NCBI GenBank assembly: GCA_902728285.1
Contig: CACVBU010000468.1
Location: forward strand, 186,001 to 250,000
DNA: 64,000 nt
Source of the DNA: Clytia hemisphaerica
Taxonomy: Eukaryota; Cnidaria; Hydrozoa; Leptothecata; Clytiidae
Direction of reading: 5' to 3'
Shown here: piece by piece, positions 24,301-36,306 of the stretch
How positions within the stretch are numbered: position 1 is the first letter of the stretch
Layout of the letters: the number at the start of each line of letters is the position of its first letter
Made by a program: the position numbers and the translations under genes
Notes under the pieces: generated by a model
The model's database searches: none
What the model saw: the letters and a program-made list of their open reading frames with translations, nothing else
Told to the model about the DNA's origin: nothing

Positions 24301-24593
24301 CGCCAACTTACCATTCACATTATCAGACCCGGCTGATGGACATGGATGATGGGGAGAGTTACTGTCAACAATGTGCAAGAAAATTGGTTGATACGGGTGA
24401 AAGTATCTGTAAGGTATGTCATGACAGTTCGATGGTCATTGAGGCAGCCAAAAATGGAAAACTTGATAGTAACACGGCGATCCTGAACCTGCTGTTTAAC
24501 TTTCCGCGCGGTTCTAAATTTAAGCCGCTTAAACATTTCCGTCTTGCTAAATTAATGCGCGAACGCTGTTCTCTGAAGGAAAAAGAGTTGTAA
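21317..24593 (+). pseudogene. Gene A: unknown transposase-like gene, decayed
   Basis: Exons with GT-AG joints in matching phase: ...-21426, 21683-21998, 22242-23351, 23582-23664 and 23769-24593. Exon 2 is a coiled coil (QSAKEELVATQSKLDQAQLE). Exon 3 carries TMTIGTLSLWN-like and FEFQPSADQSWQCWAAN, ATYPSPYANVHKSQLD blocks. Exon 4 has RPEPLHLEINNWQHL. Exon 5 has KVGYGILSMQGKESFHSSIK and a C-terminal CxxC...CxxC (YCQQCARK, ICKVCHDS) zinc ribbon. In-frame TAA codons at 21952 and 23254 and a frame change near 23810 inactivate it. The order acidic block, then PLH(L)EI, then GYG...GKE parallels gene B and is reminiscent of the RAG1/Transib RNase H core (inference). In the first acidic block a Y replaces what I would expect to be D (SYYGAPE). 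Confidence 0.6.
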
Positions 24594-24770
24594 ATAGCGT
24601 CCTTCAAACAGATTTTATTTAGAATGAAAAGCACGCGCCTAAAAGTTTCACGAGGCTCTTTTCATTCTTTCTTCAACTTCTTCAAGTGCTGTCACTTACT
24701 TGCTTCATTGCCATCTTATTACTTGCTTTTTAAATTTCCTGTTTTTTGGTTATATTTGTTTTTATTGATA

Positions 24771-25730
24771 ATGGCTGGATCAACCAATGCTGATTGTGTC
24801 AACTATTTTAGAGACATGGTTTCAAAAAAGATGAGGGAAATGAACAAATCAAAAAGTAATATCAACAACCCTCATCTTAGAACTTGTGTAACACATCCTA
24901 CTCACAAACAATATTTTGACGATGCTTTTGTGAATAACAATTTGCTCCAGGAGAAGGAAAAGAAATTGAGTTCAAAAACGATCAAGAAGTACGAGGTCAA
25001 ATATTTTCACAGACTATGCAACATTTTTGAGTCAAACACACTTATCCACATGAAACCGTTTGGTGATATATTGTTAGTTTGTCCATGGATGTACATAAAC
25101 AGGAACTTTACAGTGACACTCGAAGAAAACAATTGCTGTGTCATTGAACAAGGACGTCTAGTCATTCCATTAAACGAGTTCGCTGCATTGGATGGTAAAG
25201 TTACTTGCTTTATTCCCTCAGCTGGATCTGATGACGATCTTCGCGATTTATTTGCTCCTATTAATGTCACCGAAATTTTTCCTGTTGGAGCTTTTCCAAA
25301 CAAGCTAGTACCACTCACAGGTGGGCGACTTCCTGGAATTCAGATTGATACAAAATATGAATTCTTTAATGCCCCGAAAGGAGAACTATCTGTTGGTGAT
25401 GTTATCACATATTGCTGTGATGAGAGATATGTGGTGGATTCTGTTGGTGAAGATGCATTTAAACCATGGATGGACGTTGTGTCGATTGGAAAGAAAAATC
25501 GTTTCAAAAGAAATAACAGTAGACGATTATTACAATTCGGAAAAATTCCAAAAATAATTGGTAAGATAATTCATATTGATGCCCATTTTCTTGGCACTTA
25601 CAATTCAGTCAATATAGAGTTTCATTCACAGAAAAAGTACAATCATGGTACTTTTAGTGCTTCCTACAAAAATGCAATCATTAACGAGGAAGGATATTTA
25701 ATACATGATGTGGCAATTGTTGTTGAATGA
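24771..25730 (+). CDS. Unknown 319-residue ORF downstream of gene A
   Basis: A single uninterrupted ORF from ATG 24771 (MAGSTNADCVNYFRDMVSKK) to TGA. An upstream in-frame ATG at 24624 would add 49 residues of hydrophobic sequence that look like translated UTR or intron, so I prefer 24771. Features: a basic N-terminal 40 residues, FDDAFVNNNLLQEKEKK, a mixed alpha/beta middle with GDILLVCPWMYI and CFIPSAGSDDDLRDLF, and a C-terminus rich in I/V/H. No transmembrane segment and no known motif recognised. It begins 178 bp after gene A's stop on the same strand, so it may be an accessory gene of the same element. Its intact frame beside a dead transposase is notable. Confidence 0.6.
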   Translation: MAGSTNADCVNYFRDMVSKKMREMNKSKSNINNPHLRTCVTHPTHKQYFDDAFVNNNLLQEKEKKLSSKTIKKYEVKYFHRLCNIFESNTLIHMKPFGDILLVCPWMYINRNFTVTLEENNCCVIEQGRLVIPLNEFAALDGKVTCFIPSAGSDDDLRDLFAPINVTEIFPVGAFPNKLVPLTGGRLPGIQIDTKYEFFNAPKGELSVGDVITYCCDERYVVDSVGEDAFKPWMDVVSIGKKNRFKRNNSRRLLQFGKIPKIIGKIIHIDAHFLGTYNSVNIEFHSQKKYNHGTFSASYKNAIINEEGYLIHDVAIVVE

Positions 25731-26069
25731 TTTACATAAATAATTGTAAAAGTGATGGTTGAGCTTTGCAGGATCAGATTAGAAAAAATGCTTTTCATCT
25801 CTAAACATTCGACTCTTGGGTTTATATAAAATAGGAACTAGTAACATGTATATTGAGATTTTTATATATTTAATGAAAAAGTATATTTTATGTTTAGATT
25901 ATAAGACAGTTTTATATATTATAGCTAAAACTATGGTAGATTTTTATTTTGTAAATATATTTTTATTTGCTTAAACTTTTTTACATAAAAACTTTTAAGT
26001 TTAGGTTTTCTGAATTTTAGGACTGAAAATATTACAATAAACTAAGCGAGACTTTCAAAAAATTGTCTT

Positions 26070-26415
26070 AATGAGAGCTCTATGTCTAGTCTATCGCGTT
26101 CGTGTATGGGACTAGCATGAAAGCATTCAGCGTGTGTAGTTTGCTTTTTGCTCTCATAACTTAAACCAATCATAATGCAAGAGCTTTTTTTATAAGTTTT
26201 AGAATTCACAAGAAGTGGTAGTTGTTCATCTTATAAATCATAAATCTGCTTTTTATTTGGATCAGCAAAGCTTGGTTTATCAAACCAGAATTTTGAGAAA
26301 AAATACTTGTTCGAAGAAGAGCATTCTGTCTAGTCTAGCGCGTTTGTGTTTGGGACTAGCACCAAAGCGTACAGCGCATGTAGTATGCTTTTTGCTCTTA
26401 TATCTTTACCCAAGT
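26070..26415 (+). repeat. Two direct copies of a 95-bp unit
   Basis: About 26075-26165 and 26320-26412 share TCTAGTCTA(T/G)CGCGTT(C/T)GTGT, GGGACTAGCA and GTATGCTTTTTGCTC-type blocks with roughly 80% identity. Spacing is about 245 bp. No coding signal. Confidence 0.7.
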
Positions 26416-27287
26416 ATCTAGAGCTAAGTCTTTTGAATTTATATTATCGAAAGTACTTGAGCTGTGAAAATTCCTGACAGAAACAAAAAAACTAGTTTTA
26501 CTATATACTTTTTATTTTTATTATTTTTATTTGTTTGACAGTCCAAAGTTTTTTAGATTTTTTACGAGCCATTTGCTGAAACTATTCTTTGTTTTTCAAC
26601 CTATTATTTTATTTCTAGGAAGTTTAGGTCGTTTGAGGACTGTAAATGGTCTTTTCATTGTTGTCTTGCATTCTTTTGTTTTCCCATTAAAAAAAACAAC
26701 CTTCCAGTTTAGAAAAACACTTTCTTTGATACACGCTTTTTTATAAGAACAACCAAAATTTTTGAAGCCTTTGGATGTTCTAAACTTTTTAAGTTTTAAG
26801 CCTAAAAATGTTCTTAACATGTTCTTATTTTTGTCAAAATCTGCATCAATATGAATTGAAAGTAATCTAAAGGATATTCAGTTCGCTTGTTATGTGTCCC
26901 GTGTCTTGTCTTACGCGTACGTGTCAGTGACAAGCAAAATGGCTTCCTGCGTCTGTAGATTGCCTGGGACATTTAATAAGTATATTTAATATCCTTGATT
27001 TCAAACCAGGCTCTATTATAGTAAAATCCCATCCTGTTTACATAAGCCAGTCCCTCCCAGTGCAAACTTTCAATTTGAAAATAGGCAAAATTTTCGTTTT
27101 TATCTATCTGTCAGGTTCCCAAATTTATCAAATATCTGGTAGGAAAATTTACCTTGTTTGTGCTCGTGTAGATTTAATTATTTTTGAAAAACTTATTTCG
27201 ATAAGAAAAATCTGAATTTAACTCCTAAATTGGATAATCGTACGTTATGGCTGTTATTTTTATCGCATGGAAAAAAGCTAATTTTAT
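26416..27287. other. No gene recognised
   Basis: AT-rich, short ORFs only. Confidence 0.4.
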
Positions 27288-27584
27288 ACACCCCGTGTCA
27301 CCGACCCGGCGGGACCCCCTCCCCACTGGAAATATCGGTCGAAAATTTGTCCCCGGTGAGAAAAATACTTCATCCCCATGGAAAAACTGCACTGAACTCT
27401 CATCCCCACTGAGAAAAGCATAAAAAAATTTGGAATCCCGACTGGATTTTTTAGCTGTAAACTATAATATTTAAAATCCCCACCCATTAAAGTATTAAAA
27501 TTTTTCATCCCCATTGGCATTTGGCTCCTTCAATTTATCCCCGCTGGGTGAAAAGTTCTCACCGGGTCACTGAGACAGGGGTGT
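27288..27584. repeat. Foldback/MITE with ACACCCC ends
   Basis: ACACCCCGTGTCACCGACCC at the left is imperfectly inverted as GGGTCACTGAGACAGGGGTGT at the right. The interior has several CATCCCCA(C/T)TG units. About 297 bp, CG-richer than flanks. Confidence 0.65.
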
Positions 27585-28356
27585 TTTATCGTCTAGCTTA
27601 AAATTAATAAAGTCATTGCACACGCGACCAATAGTTTGAAAATTGAAAAAAATTCTGCTGTGTGTGTATTTCAAATAATAAACCAGAGAATTAATTTATT
27701 GCTAGAGATAGGTCAATTTCTTTTTCTTACCGTGAAACCTTATAAATAAGTTTTCTGTTTCCGCACTAAGATTCCTCAGCCAGTTTACAACCGGAGAAAG
27801 TCCGGTTAGCGAAACAAAGTGAACCAGACTGACCGTTCACAAGTTCGCGGTTTTGTCTAATTTCATACACAGATCTGTAAAGCCCGATAGACTAGGTAAC
27901 CTACTTTTATTGAAACGTGAAGCCAAGCATTTCCTACTAAAATCACGTGACTAAAATATGCAATTTCACCGGTTTGAGAGATGTGAAATAGGATTTGCCG
28001 CCTACTTTTTTTGATCTCGCCCTTCAAAGACAATCTAAATGATAGTTCCTATCCGCTGGCACGAAATTTAAAAAGTAAATTTTTTGTTCACTTTTTTTTG
28101 CACCAAGAGCTTTTTTATTTCACTTCAACCATCTCCCTCCATTATTAATTTCGCGGGAATTTTTTTGAAAATTCTCTCTTAAATGTGAGTTTATGCAAAT
28201 TTTGGGATATCTCTCGTACAGGAATTTCAGTTGGGAATTTCATACACGATGCGCATCTCCTATAACAAAATAAATTCTGGGGATGCGCGCAGCCTAGCTA
28301 GAATCGAGACTCTTGGATGAGAAATCAATGTAGTATAAGTGCTAGAATAGAATCTC

Positions 28357-28822
28357 TAATCTTTCTCAGGCAAGAAAAAGTGAAGCCGATTTTTGACGAG
28401 ACAGATAGGATTTAGTGATTTCTTTGTTCTCGATAGATATTCTTTTCGAAATTTAGCGGTAAATTCTAGTTTCTGTCTGTTATTTTTAGAAAAACAAGGC
28501 GGGTCGCTTAAAGCCGCGCAGCTTTGTTGGGATTTGGTGGCTTCAAATCCCACCAAAGAGATTCTATTCAAGCTCTTCGGGCTTATACTTCATTGTAGGA
28601 AATGAAACCACTTATTTCCCATATATCTAAAACGCCCACACGTAGTTTTTATACAAACACCGGATTGAAACTAAAATCTATCGCTAGACTTCAAAAAAAG
28701 CGCAGTCCTCTAAAACAAAGGAACCACCAGATATTATATCTGTCGTTATGATTACGTTATATGTGCGTTTTGGATGGAAAATAAGTGGTTCCATTGCTCT
28801 TGCCTGAGAAGGGTTAAAGATT
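28357..28822. repeat. Foldback element with nested inverted pair
   Basis: CTTTCTCAGGCAAGA near 28361 is inverted as TCTTGCCTGAGAAGGG near 28798. Inside, AACCACTTATTTCC (about 28608) is inverted as GGAAAATAAGTGGTT (about 28781). Probable MITE of about 460 bp. Confidence 0.55.
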
Positions 28823-29321
28823 CACCGAAATTTACCGTATGCTTATAAGAAAAAAAGACTGTATTATTCGAAATCCTTTCATAAAGAAATTGAAATATTT
28901 GACACATCCGTAGAGGAAAAAAAGTTTCAAGGGACTGATATTTAATTTGTAGTTTCCTGTCGGCGTACCAAAAGTGGGTAGATAACTGTAGTCGACACTG
29001 CTAGATATTTAGATAGTAATTAGTTTACAAATACTTTTGGGTTAACAAAATCACAGCTATGTAATAGATACCATAAGATCAAATATGAAAAAAAGGAAAA
29101 CAGGAAAAAAAAGGAAAGTCCAAAGAAAATCTCTCGGATGTATATTCCTAATTATTAAGTACCGTGGCTGAAATATCAATAGAAAAGTCAACGATACAAG
29201 CAGATACAAAGGGTAATTCCAAGAATAAAAAACTCTCTTTTTTCAAATCCGCGCTTACAAGAAAATAATTTCAAGGAGAAAATTAAAAACTATTTCAATT
29301 CTTCAAAAATTAAAAACTATT

Positions 29322-30709
29322 TTATTTCTTTATTTTCATACTATGTTTGATGATCTCACATCGGCGAATGATTTGAGGGAGATTTGGGCGATCTTCGGGT
29401 TTCTCCTTTAAAAGGTCAAAACTTATTTTGGATAGTTTCTCCAAATGTGCAGCTTCGCAAATGAGCTGCATGTTGTACCCAAGAGAATAAATATCACTCT
29501 TGAATGTTTGAGGAGATCTGGAAACGTTTCGCAATTCATAAGCCAAATGGATGTGTTTTGTATTGTACTTCTTTTGCTTCTGACTTCCTTTTTGTATATC
29601 ATATATAACTGGATCATCTACCATCGTAGCCTTGCCAAAATCGATTATTTTCACGTACTTTCTCTCACGTAGCAAAATGTTTCTTGGATGCAAGTCATTA
29701 TGCAAGATTCCATTATCGTGTATATGTTTCAGAGCTTCACATATGTCAATGACGATTGTAATCCAATTGATCTCCGTCGGTTTGTCTGCGAGACAATTTT
29801 TCAAAGTAGAGCTAGGCATTGTTCCATCACCAATAAACTCAAGTAAAATTAAGTTGGGTTTCACGATGCCATAAAGCAATGGTAAATTTCTGTGTCCGTT
29901 TAAAACCATCATTATTTTAGCCTCTACTAAAGAATCGAGCTTCGATTTTGTCCCACTTATTTCTTTGACTGCCACAGTCTGTTTAAAGTTTGTAAGTTTT
30001 CCTAAGCTGATTTTTCCATAAACTCCTTCGCCCAACAAACCTGGAAATAAGGTCAATTCTGTCTTCTTGAATTCGGTAACGGTAATACGCAGAGTCTGGT
30101 TGATTGTCACATTTTTGTCACGTGATTTATCAAGAAATGATTTAGCAAAAGAGTATGCTTTATTGGGCTTTCGGTTTTTTGATGATTTCAATGTTCTAGT
30201 AAGAAGAGCATTGTCACTTTCCAGTTTTCGGAGTTTTTCATCTTTCTCCATTTCAGCTTGGATTCGTTTTTGGTATTCTTCTTGTTTCTTTTGCTTGTCT
30301 CTCTCTTTCTTCCTCTTATCTTGGTTCCTCTTACCAGCTAATGAACGTTTATGTGTACACCTAAAAAAGTAAAATTAAATTGATAAAAATTCTCAAAGAG
30401 GCAAAGTTTAAATAATCAACCTTCTCATTTTTAACGTAAATCTGTGAAGTTTTCGGTTATGTCTAAGCCATGTAAAAAAGGGCGATGAAGCGGTTAAAAT
30501 CTCACTGACCTGTGCGTTAAGATACACGTTTTTTTATAAGAACAGGAGTGTAAAATTTGACCTAACAACAAGAACAATTTAAGAAGAAACTGCAAAAAAA
30601 GCGTGTATTTGAAAAGTCTTATCAGAAAATAAATAGAAAATGAGAACTAAGTATAAAATACTCACCAATACTTGGTTTTTACAGTAGCAGCATGCTTGTT
30701 TGATTCCAT
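29322..30709 (-). CDS. Intact protein kinase with N-terminal coiled coil
   Basis: Exon 1 30709-30666 (MESNKHAATVKTKY) joins exon 2 30360-29322 in phase to give 360 residues. Residues about 15-80 are highly charged K/E/R/Q coiled coil. The kinase domain follows, with glycine loop GEGVYGKISLG, VAVKEI (catalytic Lys), E in EAKIMM, catalytic loop HNDLHPRNILL (Asp and Asn present, HND instead of HRD), DFGKA, and an AYELR in place of APE. All catalytic residues appear present, so Ser/Thr or Tyr phosphotransfer is likely; substrate unknown. The open frame and conserved loops suggest a functional gene. It lies upstream and on the same strand as nothing obvious, 800 bp from gene B's 3' end, so it could be a host gene or cargo of a mobile element. 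Confidence 0.8.
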
Positions 30710-31509
30710 TTCAATGTTTTTTTTTTAATTTTTTCCTTTACACTGCAATGAAAAAAATGATAATGAAAGAAATGAATAAACAAAAAAGGAAAATACAAAG
30801 TTTTATTCTGTTAGCTGAGAGTCTAGTTCATAATGCAAAAGGTTTATCCCAATTTAATACACAATCATGTGACAGAAGGACACATTCTCCAAAAAACAAA
30901 AAGATACATCAGTCTAAAATACATAGAATACTTAAAAAAACAATACATCTCTCCTTTAAAATATAATGATTTTTAGTTGAACCACATATATGATAAATGA
31001 AACTGCTTCATATCAAAAGTGATAAGGTAAAATATGTTTAGAAAAATACAGAAGTAACAAAATCAAAAAAATGTTAAAAATAAAGAACAAAGCACAGAAA
31101 AAGAAGAATAACGCAAACTCTTAGGGGGAAACTGGCATTGACAACAAGTGGGTGTTTTGAAAGTGGAACCTATAAGAAATGAAGTTTTGAAATTTGGGAC
31201 CCTCTTTTATCAAATTTCTTATTTTTACCCTGAAAAGTGGCTTAACAAACTGAAGGGAAAAAATTTAAATCTTCTAATTTCTACCCTGAAAGTTGTCCAA
31301 ATCAACCAAAAGTTGACCATGTCGGATAAACTCGGCCTAAATTTCATATAGCTTCACTAAAAATCAAATTCAATTAGAAAAAGAAAAATTGATAAGTGAA
31401 ATAAATGAAAAAAATCAAAAAATATGATAAAGTTATTAAAACATATGGGCAAACCTGGACAAAATTTTACAAAATTTAAACTGCATCTTTGCTAGAACTA
31501 ATTTAACTT
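30710..31509. other. Spacer between kinase and gene B
   Basis: AT-rich. Contains two copies of a TTCTACCCTGAAA(A)GT-like unit near 31228 and 31282. No gene seen. Confidence 0.4.
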
Positions 31510-34500
31510 TTAATTGTCCTCTGTGTCAGTAGGTGGATGATATTCCATTGGTTGGTCAGGGTGCAAACGACATGACTTGTTCTTACAGTTGTGCCCAACC
31601 TCATGACATCGACTGCAAGTGATGCTGGACTCGTTTTTCAAGACACTCTGACTAAAATGGAACTGTCGCAGGCGGATTTTCTTTAAAATTTTGATAAAAC
31701 GATTATCTTTGTTATTGGTACCATAACGCTCCAGGGTTTTCATCTGCTTGTTAAGATGTTCTCCAGCTGAACAATGAAAATAGCCATAGCCCCAACCAAG
31801 AATTGAAAACCATAGCTTCAAAATAGGTGGAATGTGTTCCCTTAGTATGTGAAGGTATGGTTTTCTCTTTATGGCATCATCACCACAAAACTCTTTCATT
31901 TTTTGGAAAAAATCTTCAACTTTTGTTTCAAATTGATCCACTTCTTCTTGACTAGGATTGACAGATCTAATTGTTCTAGAAATTCAAAAAGTTGTAATAT
32001 GATAATGGCTAATATTTTTTTGAGAAATCGAGCATTTATTTTTTTAAATAAACAAAGCACACTTAATTCATACTTTGGAGATTTCCAAAGCAAAAGGAAA
32101 CATGATTATTTCAAAAGGAATCAATAATCAGATAAAATTTCTTTTTAACACTCTTTAGGAGATCCCAAAAAATATTCCCCAGCAGCTTTGCTGATGAAGC
32201 AAGTACTCTTTGAAAATAAAATTCTTGGAGCAAAGGAGTTCAATATTATACCTTGCAATATCACGAAACTTGTTGTACAGCTGAGATATTTTCCGTAGGC
32301 GATAATATGTCATTGATGTCTTCTTTTCTCCTTTCTTGATAAACACATCAAGGAACTTGTCGATGTTCATTTCAAATATTTTGCAATCATTCCCAATCAT
32401 CTTGAGTGTATCACTTCCGTCATACATTTTCTTCTTACTAAAAAGTTGAAATAATTTTACAGTCAGTTTTATCTTACAACCTAACATGTTGTTTTTACAG
32501 ACCTTGTTATTATAATCTTCAAGATATTTTCAAAATAAGAGCAAATCAATTTAAACAAGCTAAGTGCCATAGCTAGCATAAATCTAAAGCAATAGGATAA
32601 AATTGTCAGAATTCAAACTTATAAAAGTAAAATTTACCTCTTGTGATAGCATTCAATTTGATAAGCTAAATAATCCAATTGAATGTGTCGTAAAGCTGTA
32701 GTAATTTGATCTTCTTGTCCACGCTTGCTTATGATATGGTAGAGATACGTCCATAAATAACGATGAATTGCCAAAATGAGATGCAGTCCACAAGGTGGCA
32801 TTGTTTCAATAATGTAAGATGTGAAGATTGGCTGAGCCTAAAATTTAATACCAAATAAAACCACTACATAAAAGCATTTTGCTGAACTATGCAACTTCCA
32901 AATTATTGTTTTAAAATTTTGATTGATCTAAATTGTGAAAATGTCGTTGTTTCTTATAAAATTGCAAAATTGAGCTTTCTGATTGGTTACTTAAATTACA
33001 ATGTTTCAGAAAGTTATACAACTTCATCGTACATAAAGTACATGTTTACTAAATCAAATAATTAATGATTGTTCTAAAGAGTTAATTAGCCATGTACCTT
33101 AAGGGAACTTTTTTTGGTAGTAACTAATTTTAGCGAAATTGGCGAGAAAAATTGAAATTGGCCAAATTTAGTTCCCACCAAAATTAATTTTTTAGGTCAT
33201 TTTCCAAATTAAGTCATCGTCAAAATAAAAAAAAATCCTGGTTCGCCAAAATTAGTTCTTGCCAAAATGAATTCTTTTGGTGTTTTGCTTAAAAATCAAC
33301 AAAATTGCTCAAAATAAGGCAAAGTATATATAGCATGTTTACGCTGTCATTCGCCAAAATAAGTTCCCACCAAAATAAAAAAAAATTTTTGCATCAGCCG
33401 TTCGCCAAAATTAGTACTCACCAAAAAAAGTTCCCTTAAAAGGTACCTTTAAGTTCCCAAAAAATAAAGAGGAAAACGTTTGTCAAGTAACTACAAATTT
33501 TTTAAAAGAGCTAATATGTCATACCCATTGTGCCAAGTTATTTCGAATGAATTCTTTATATTTTGGACTGTCCTTATCTGGTTGCTCTCCTAATATTTCA
33601 AAAGCCTTCTTCCCCAACTGGGCATGCTGCTCCTGAGACTGCTCATTTGCCCTTACAAGATTCTTGGCATGCCATAAATGAATGGGTTTTTCACAACGGT
33701 AGCATCCATAGGTTGATGTGCATGAAGCCTTTCCGATGACTTCTTTAACATAGCTAAGATCAGCCACAAAAAAAACAACAACGTTGAAGTGCTCTGTATT
33801 GCCATCAGGTAAGGTCAAGGTTGCACCTTTCTCAACTAGCTCTTCTAATTCATTAAAGTGCGCTTGACCATGGCTTATCAGTGTTTCTCTTTTCTCGGTT
33901 CCTCTGAATAAAGAAGTGGCAAACTGCCCATAAGGAGAATTCAAAAGTTCTTTCATGTTCATAATACTAAATGATATCTGTTCAGTTGGATAGTTCTTTG
34001 TTGCCCTAAAATTATCACCAGTGTCTCTCAAAAAAATAGTTCTCTTGTCTTTATCAAAATTTTGGTACTTCAAAGATTTTGAATTCAAATATTCCACTAA
34101 TTTGGCTGTTCTCCCTAAGTCAATGAATTCAAACCGTTGAAAAAGTTCGAGTGTGGACGTTACTTGGTTTAATGATGAAATGACACCAGTTGATGCGTGC
34201 ATGCAATTTATTTTGCAATCATTTTTATCTTGCCAGTGACTCAAGTAATATATTTCTCCTACATCAAGCTCATATGCATAATCCTTTGCATCCTTGTAGC
34301 TTGCTAAATGAACATTACTTCTAAGTAATAGTGATTTTAGAGCTTTATATTCTCGTTGTGAAAGATCACATTTACCAACCAGTATCTCACAAGAATCTTT
34401 TACGGAAATTTGTCTTATTGGCATATCTTTACTTTTGTCCAAACGCTTTGACATTTCTTTGTTATCAATCATACTTTCAAAAACAATATCACCGTGGTTT

Positions 34501-36306
34501 TCAATAAGGTAATCAATATAACCTGAAGAAAAATAAAATAAATAGTAGTAAATAACTTTTCTATAAGAAGTTTTGAGACTTTTTTTGATAATTATTTGAA
34601 GTGAAATTGAAAATTAATTCCCTGATTTATTTTGAAGTATAAAAACAGCATTTGTGGTATAATACATCAAAATTTAAAAATATTGTTTCTCTATACGATG
34701 TAGAATATAGTTGTTTAAGTGAATGCGACAATAATGAATAACAAATACCGAAATACCGTATTACTTTGCATAAACGCCTCCTCGGATAAATGCATCCTTT
34801 TCCAAAAATTCTTTAATAAACCCTTCCCTCTTTTAAACGCTTCTCCCCTAGAGGAGGCGTTAATTTGAAACATGACTATTTTTTGTCATAATTGACGAGG
34901 ATGTAGTTTACTATGACTAAGAAAGATGATATTGATATCAGTGGAGATAATGAAGAAGATGAGATTTTAGGTGTCGAATAAAAAGAAAAAAAGATGGTGT
35001 CAACAAAATTCATGTCTGTACTACGGTAGTTCTTTCAAATCTTTTTCACTTTTTGATTTTTTTTTAATAAACGCTCCCCCCTTTTGAATTCCCCCTTAAA
35101 ATCTAAAAAGAAATCAATAAACGCAGGCGTTTATTCAAAGGAAAGGAATACGGTAACTCAACATGAATTACATTACATTACCGACACCCAGAATGATTTG
35201 AAATACTTACTCTTAATATCTCCAAAGCATGTTGCATCAACAACTGAATGTATTGCTTGATTTCTAGCAGTCTTGTATGATGACTTTGACAAATCTTTTG
35301 TTGGTCCAGCATTCCGATGCAAGATATTGCTTACATTTTTCAAAACTTTTGAATGGTTTTTCTGGTCGGTTTCGTTCTTTTTGGCAGATGAATTTGATCT
35401 TGTTGGTTTTAACAATTTTAAATTGGTCTTAACTTGCTGAAGTCTGAAACCATAAAAATCAAAGCCAGACCAATTGGTTGTACTAACACATTCAATCTGC
35501 ATCAAGAACGTATTTACTGCTTTCGATATTTTGGTGTTTTCAAAACTTTGGCCATCTTCGGTAGAAAGTTGAAAGGATATTGCTCCTAAGATTTCATTAT
35601 AAATCACTTTGCATGAAACAAGCTTAGTATTGTTATCTTTACAATTAACTAAACGTTGAGATGTAAATCCAACATGAATTAGTAAATTTTCAAAAGCAAT
35701 TGGTTTAACACCGCTGCTTGTGTCTCCATAATCAATTACACCAACCCATTTACAGTGTTTAGTACTTTTCACATTGTCAATACCGAAACCAGATTTTTCA
35801 GATGTCGTTCCCATATTATTTTCTTCTGTCGCTATTGAAGAAATGATCTCAGTGTTTTCTGATGAAGGAGCTATCAAACTATCTCTTTCTTTCCCCTCTC
35901 CTTCAAGAAATTTTCTGTAGGCGGATGATGTCAAACCAAAAAAGTTTGTACCCGGCCAAATTTTTTCTGTCGTAAGTTTAAGTTCTTGAAGAATAGCACT
36001 TGCAACATTAGAAATTTTCAATTTTGAGACTGAACAAATGGGAGCCTGGAAGGTAATATCTTCTTCCTTAAAAGCAGTACATTTGAATATTGGATATAAA
36101 TACTTTGGTTCTTTATTGATTTCACAAATCAATTTTATTACTCTACTATCTTCTATATACAAGTTTCTGACACCTTTGTACCCATCCCGAACTCTCTTCT
36201 TTCCAGCTTTCCACACTGAATCATCTGAACGACGCACACCAAAATTTTCAATTTTTATGAACGCACTAGTAAATTTCAATAATGGACCTTCGACCACGCT
36301 CGCCAT
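31510..36306 (-). CDS. Gene B: intact five-exon 981-residue transposase-like protein
   Basis: Exons 36306-35211, 34522-33525, 32837-32638, 32437-32252 and 31975-31510 all have GT-AG borders and phases 1, 0, 2, 2 that fit, with no internal stop. The N-terminal third (1-365) has a repeated W-x-G-x-x-F-(F/Y)-G element (WPGTNFFGL, WSGFDFYGF) resembling the C-terminal half of FYR domains. Near residue 530 is IFLRDTGDNF then ISFSIMN. Near 615-642 are FFVADLSYVKEVIG and a CxxC (GCYRCEKP). Exon 3 has PPCGLHLILAIH. Near 890-905 is WGYGYFHCSAGEHLNKQMK. A Cys/His knuckle CSRCHEVGHNCKNKSC is near 940-955. This order resembles the D...E core of RAG1/Transib recombinases (DGMGD, then FSFTVMS, then LHCDI, then G-E-NK), but the second acidic residue is not evident. 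Paralogous in layout to gene A. DNA cleavage/joining is inferred. MITEs sit in introns 1 and 2. Confidence 0.75.
33095..33446. repeat. MITE with GCCAAAATTAGT repeats (intron of gene B)
   Basis: GTACCTTAAGGGAACTTTTT at the left is inverted at the right with a two-base indel. The interior repeats TTCGCCAAAATTAGTTC and CACCAAAAT. A fragment of the same kind is at about 4842-4905, and a related family member is at 38101-38436. Confidence 0.75.
34754..35155. repeat. Foldback/MITE with AATAAACGC motifs (intron of gene B)
   Basis: TACCGTATTACTTTGCATAA and the inverse ending GGAATACGGTA bound about 400 bp with repeated AATAAACGC(C/T)(T/C)CC units. The 63404-63497 hairpin near the right end of the window belongs to the same style. 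Confidence 0.7.

Noticed and set aside
32155..32251. Extension of gene B exon 4 to an ORF ending at 32155
   Set aside because: A donor at 32251/32250 and phase-matched acceptor at 31976 show this stretch is intron.
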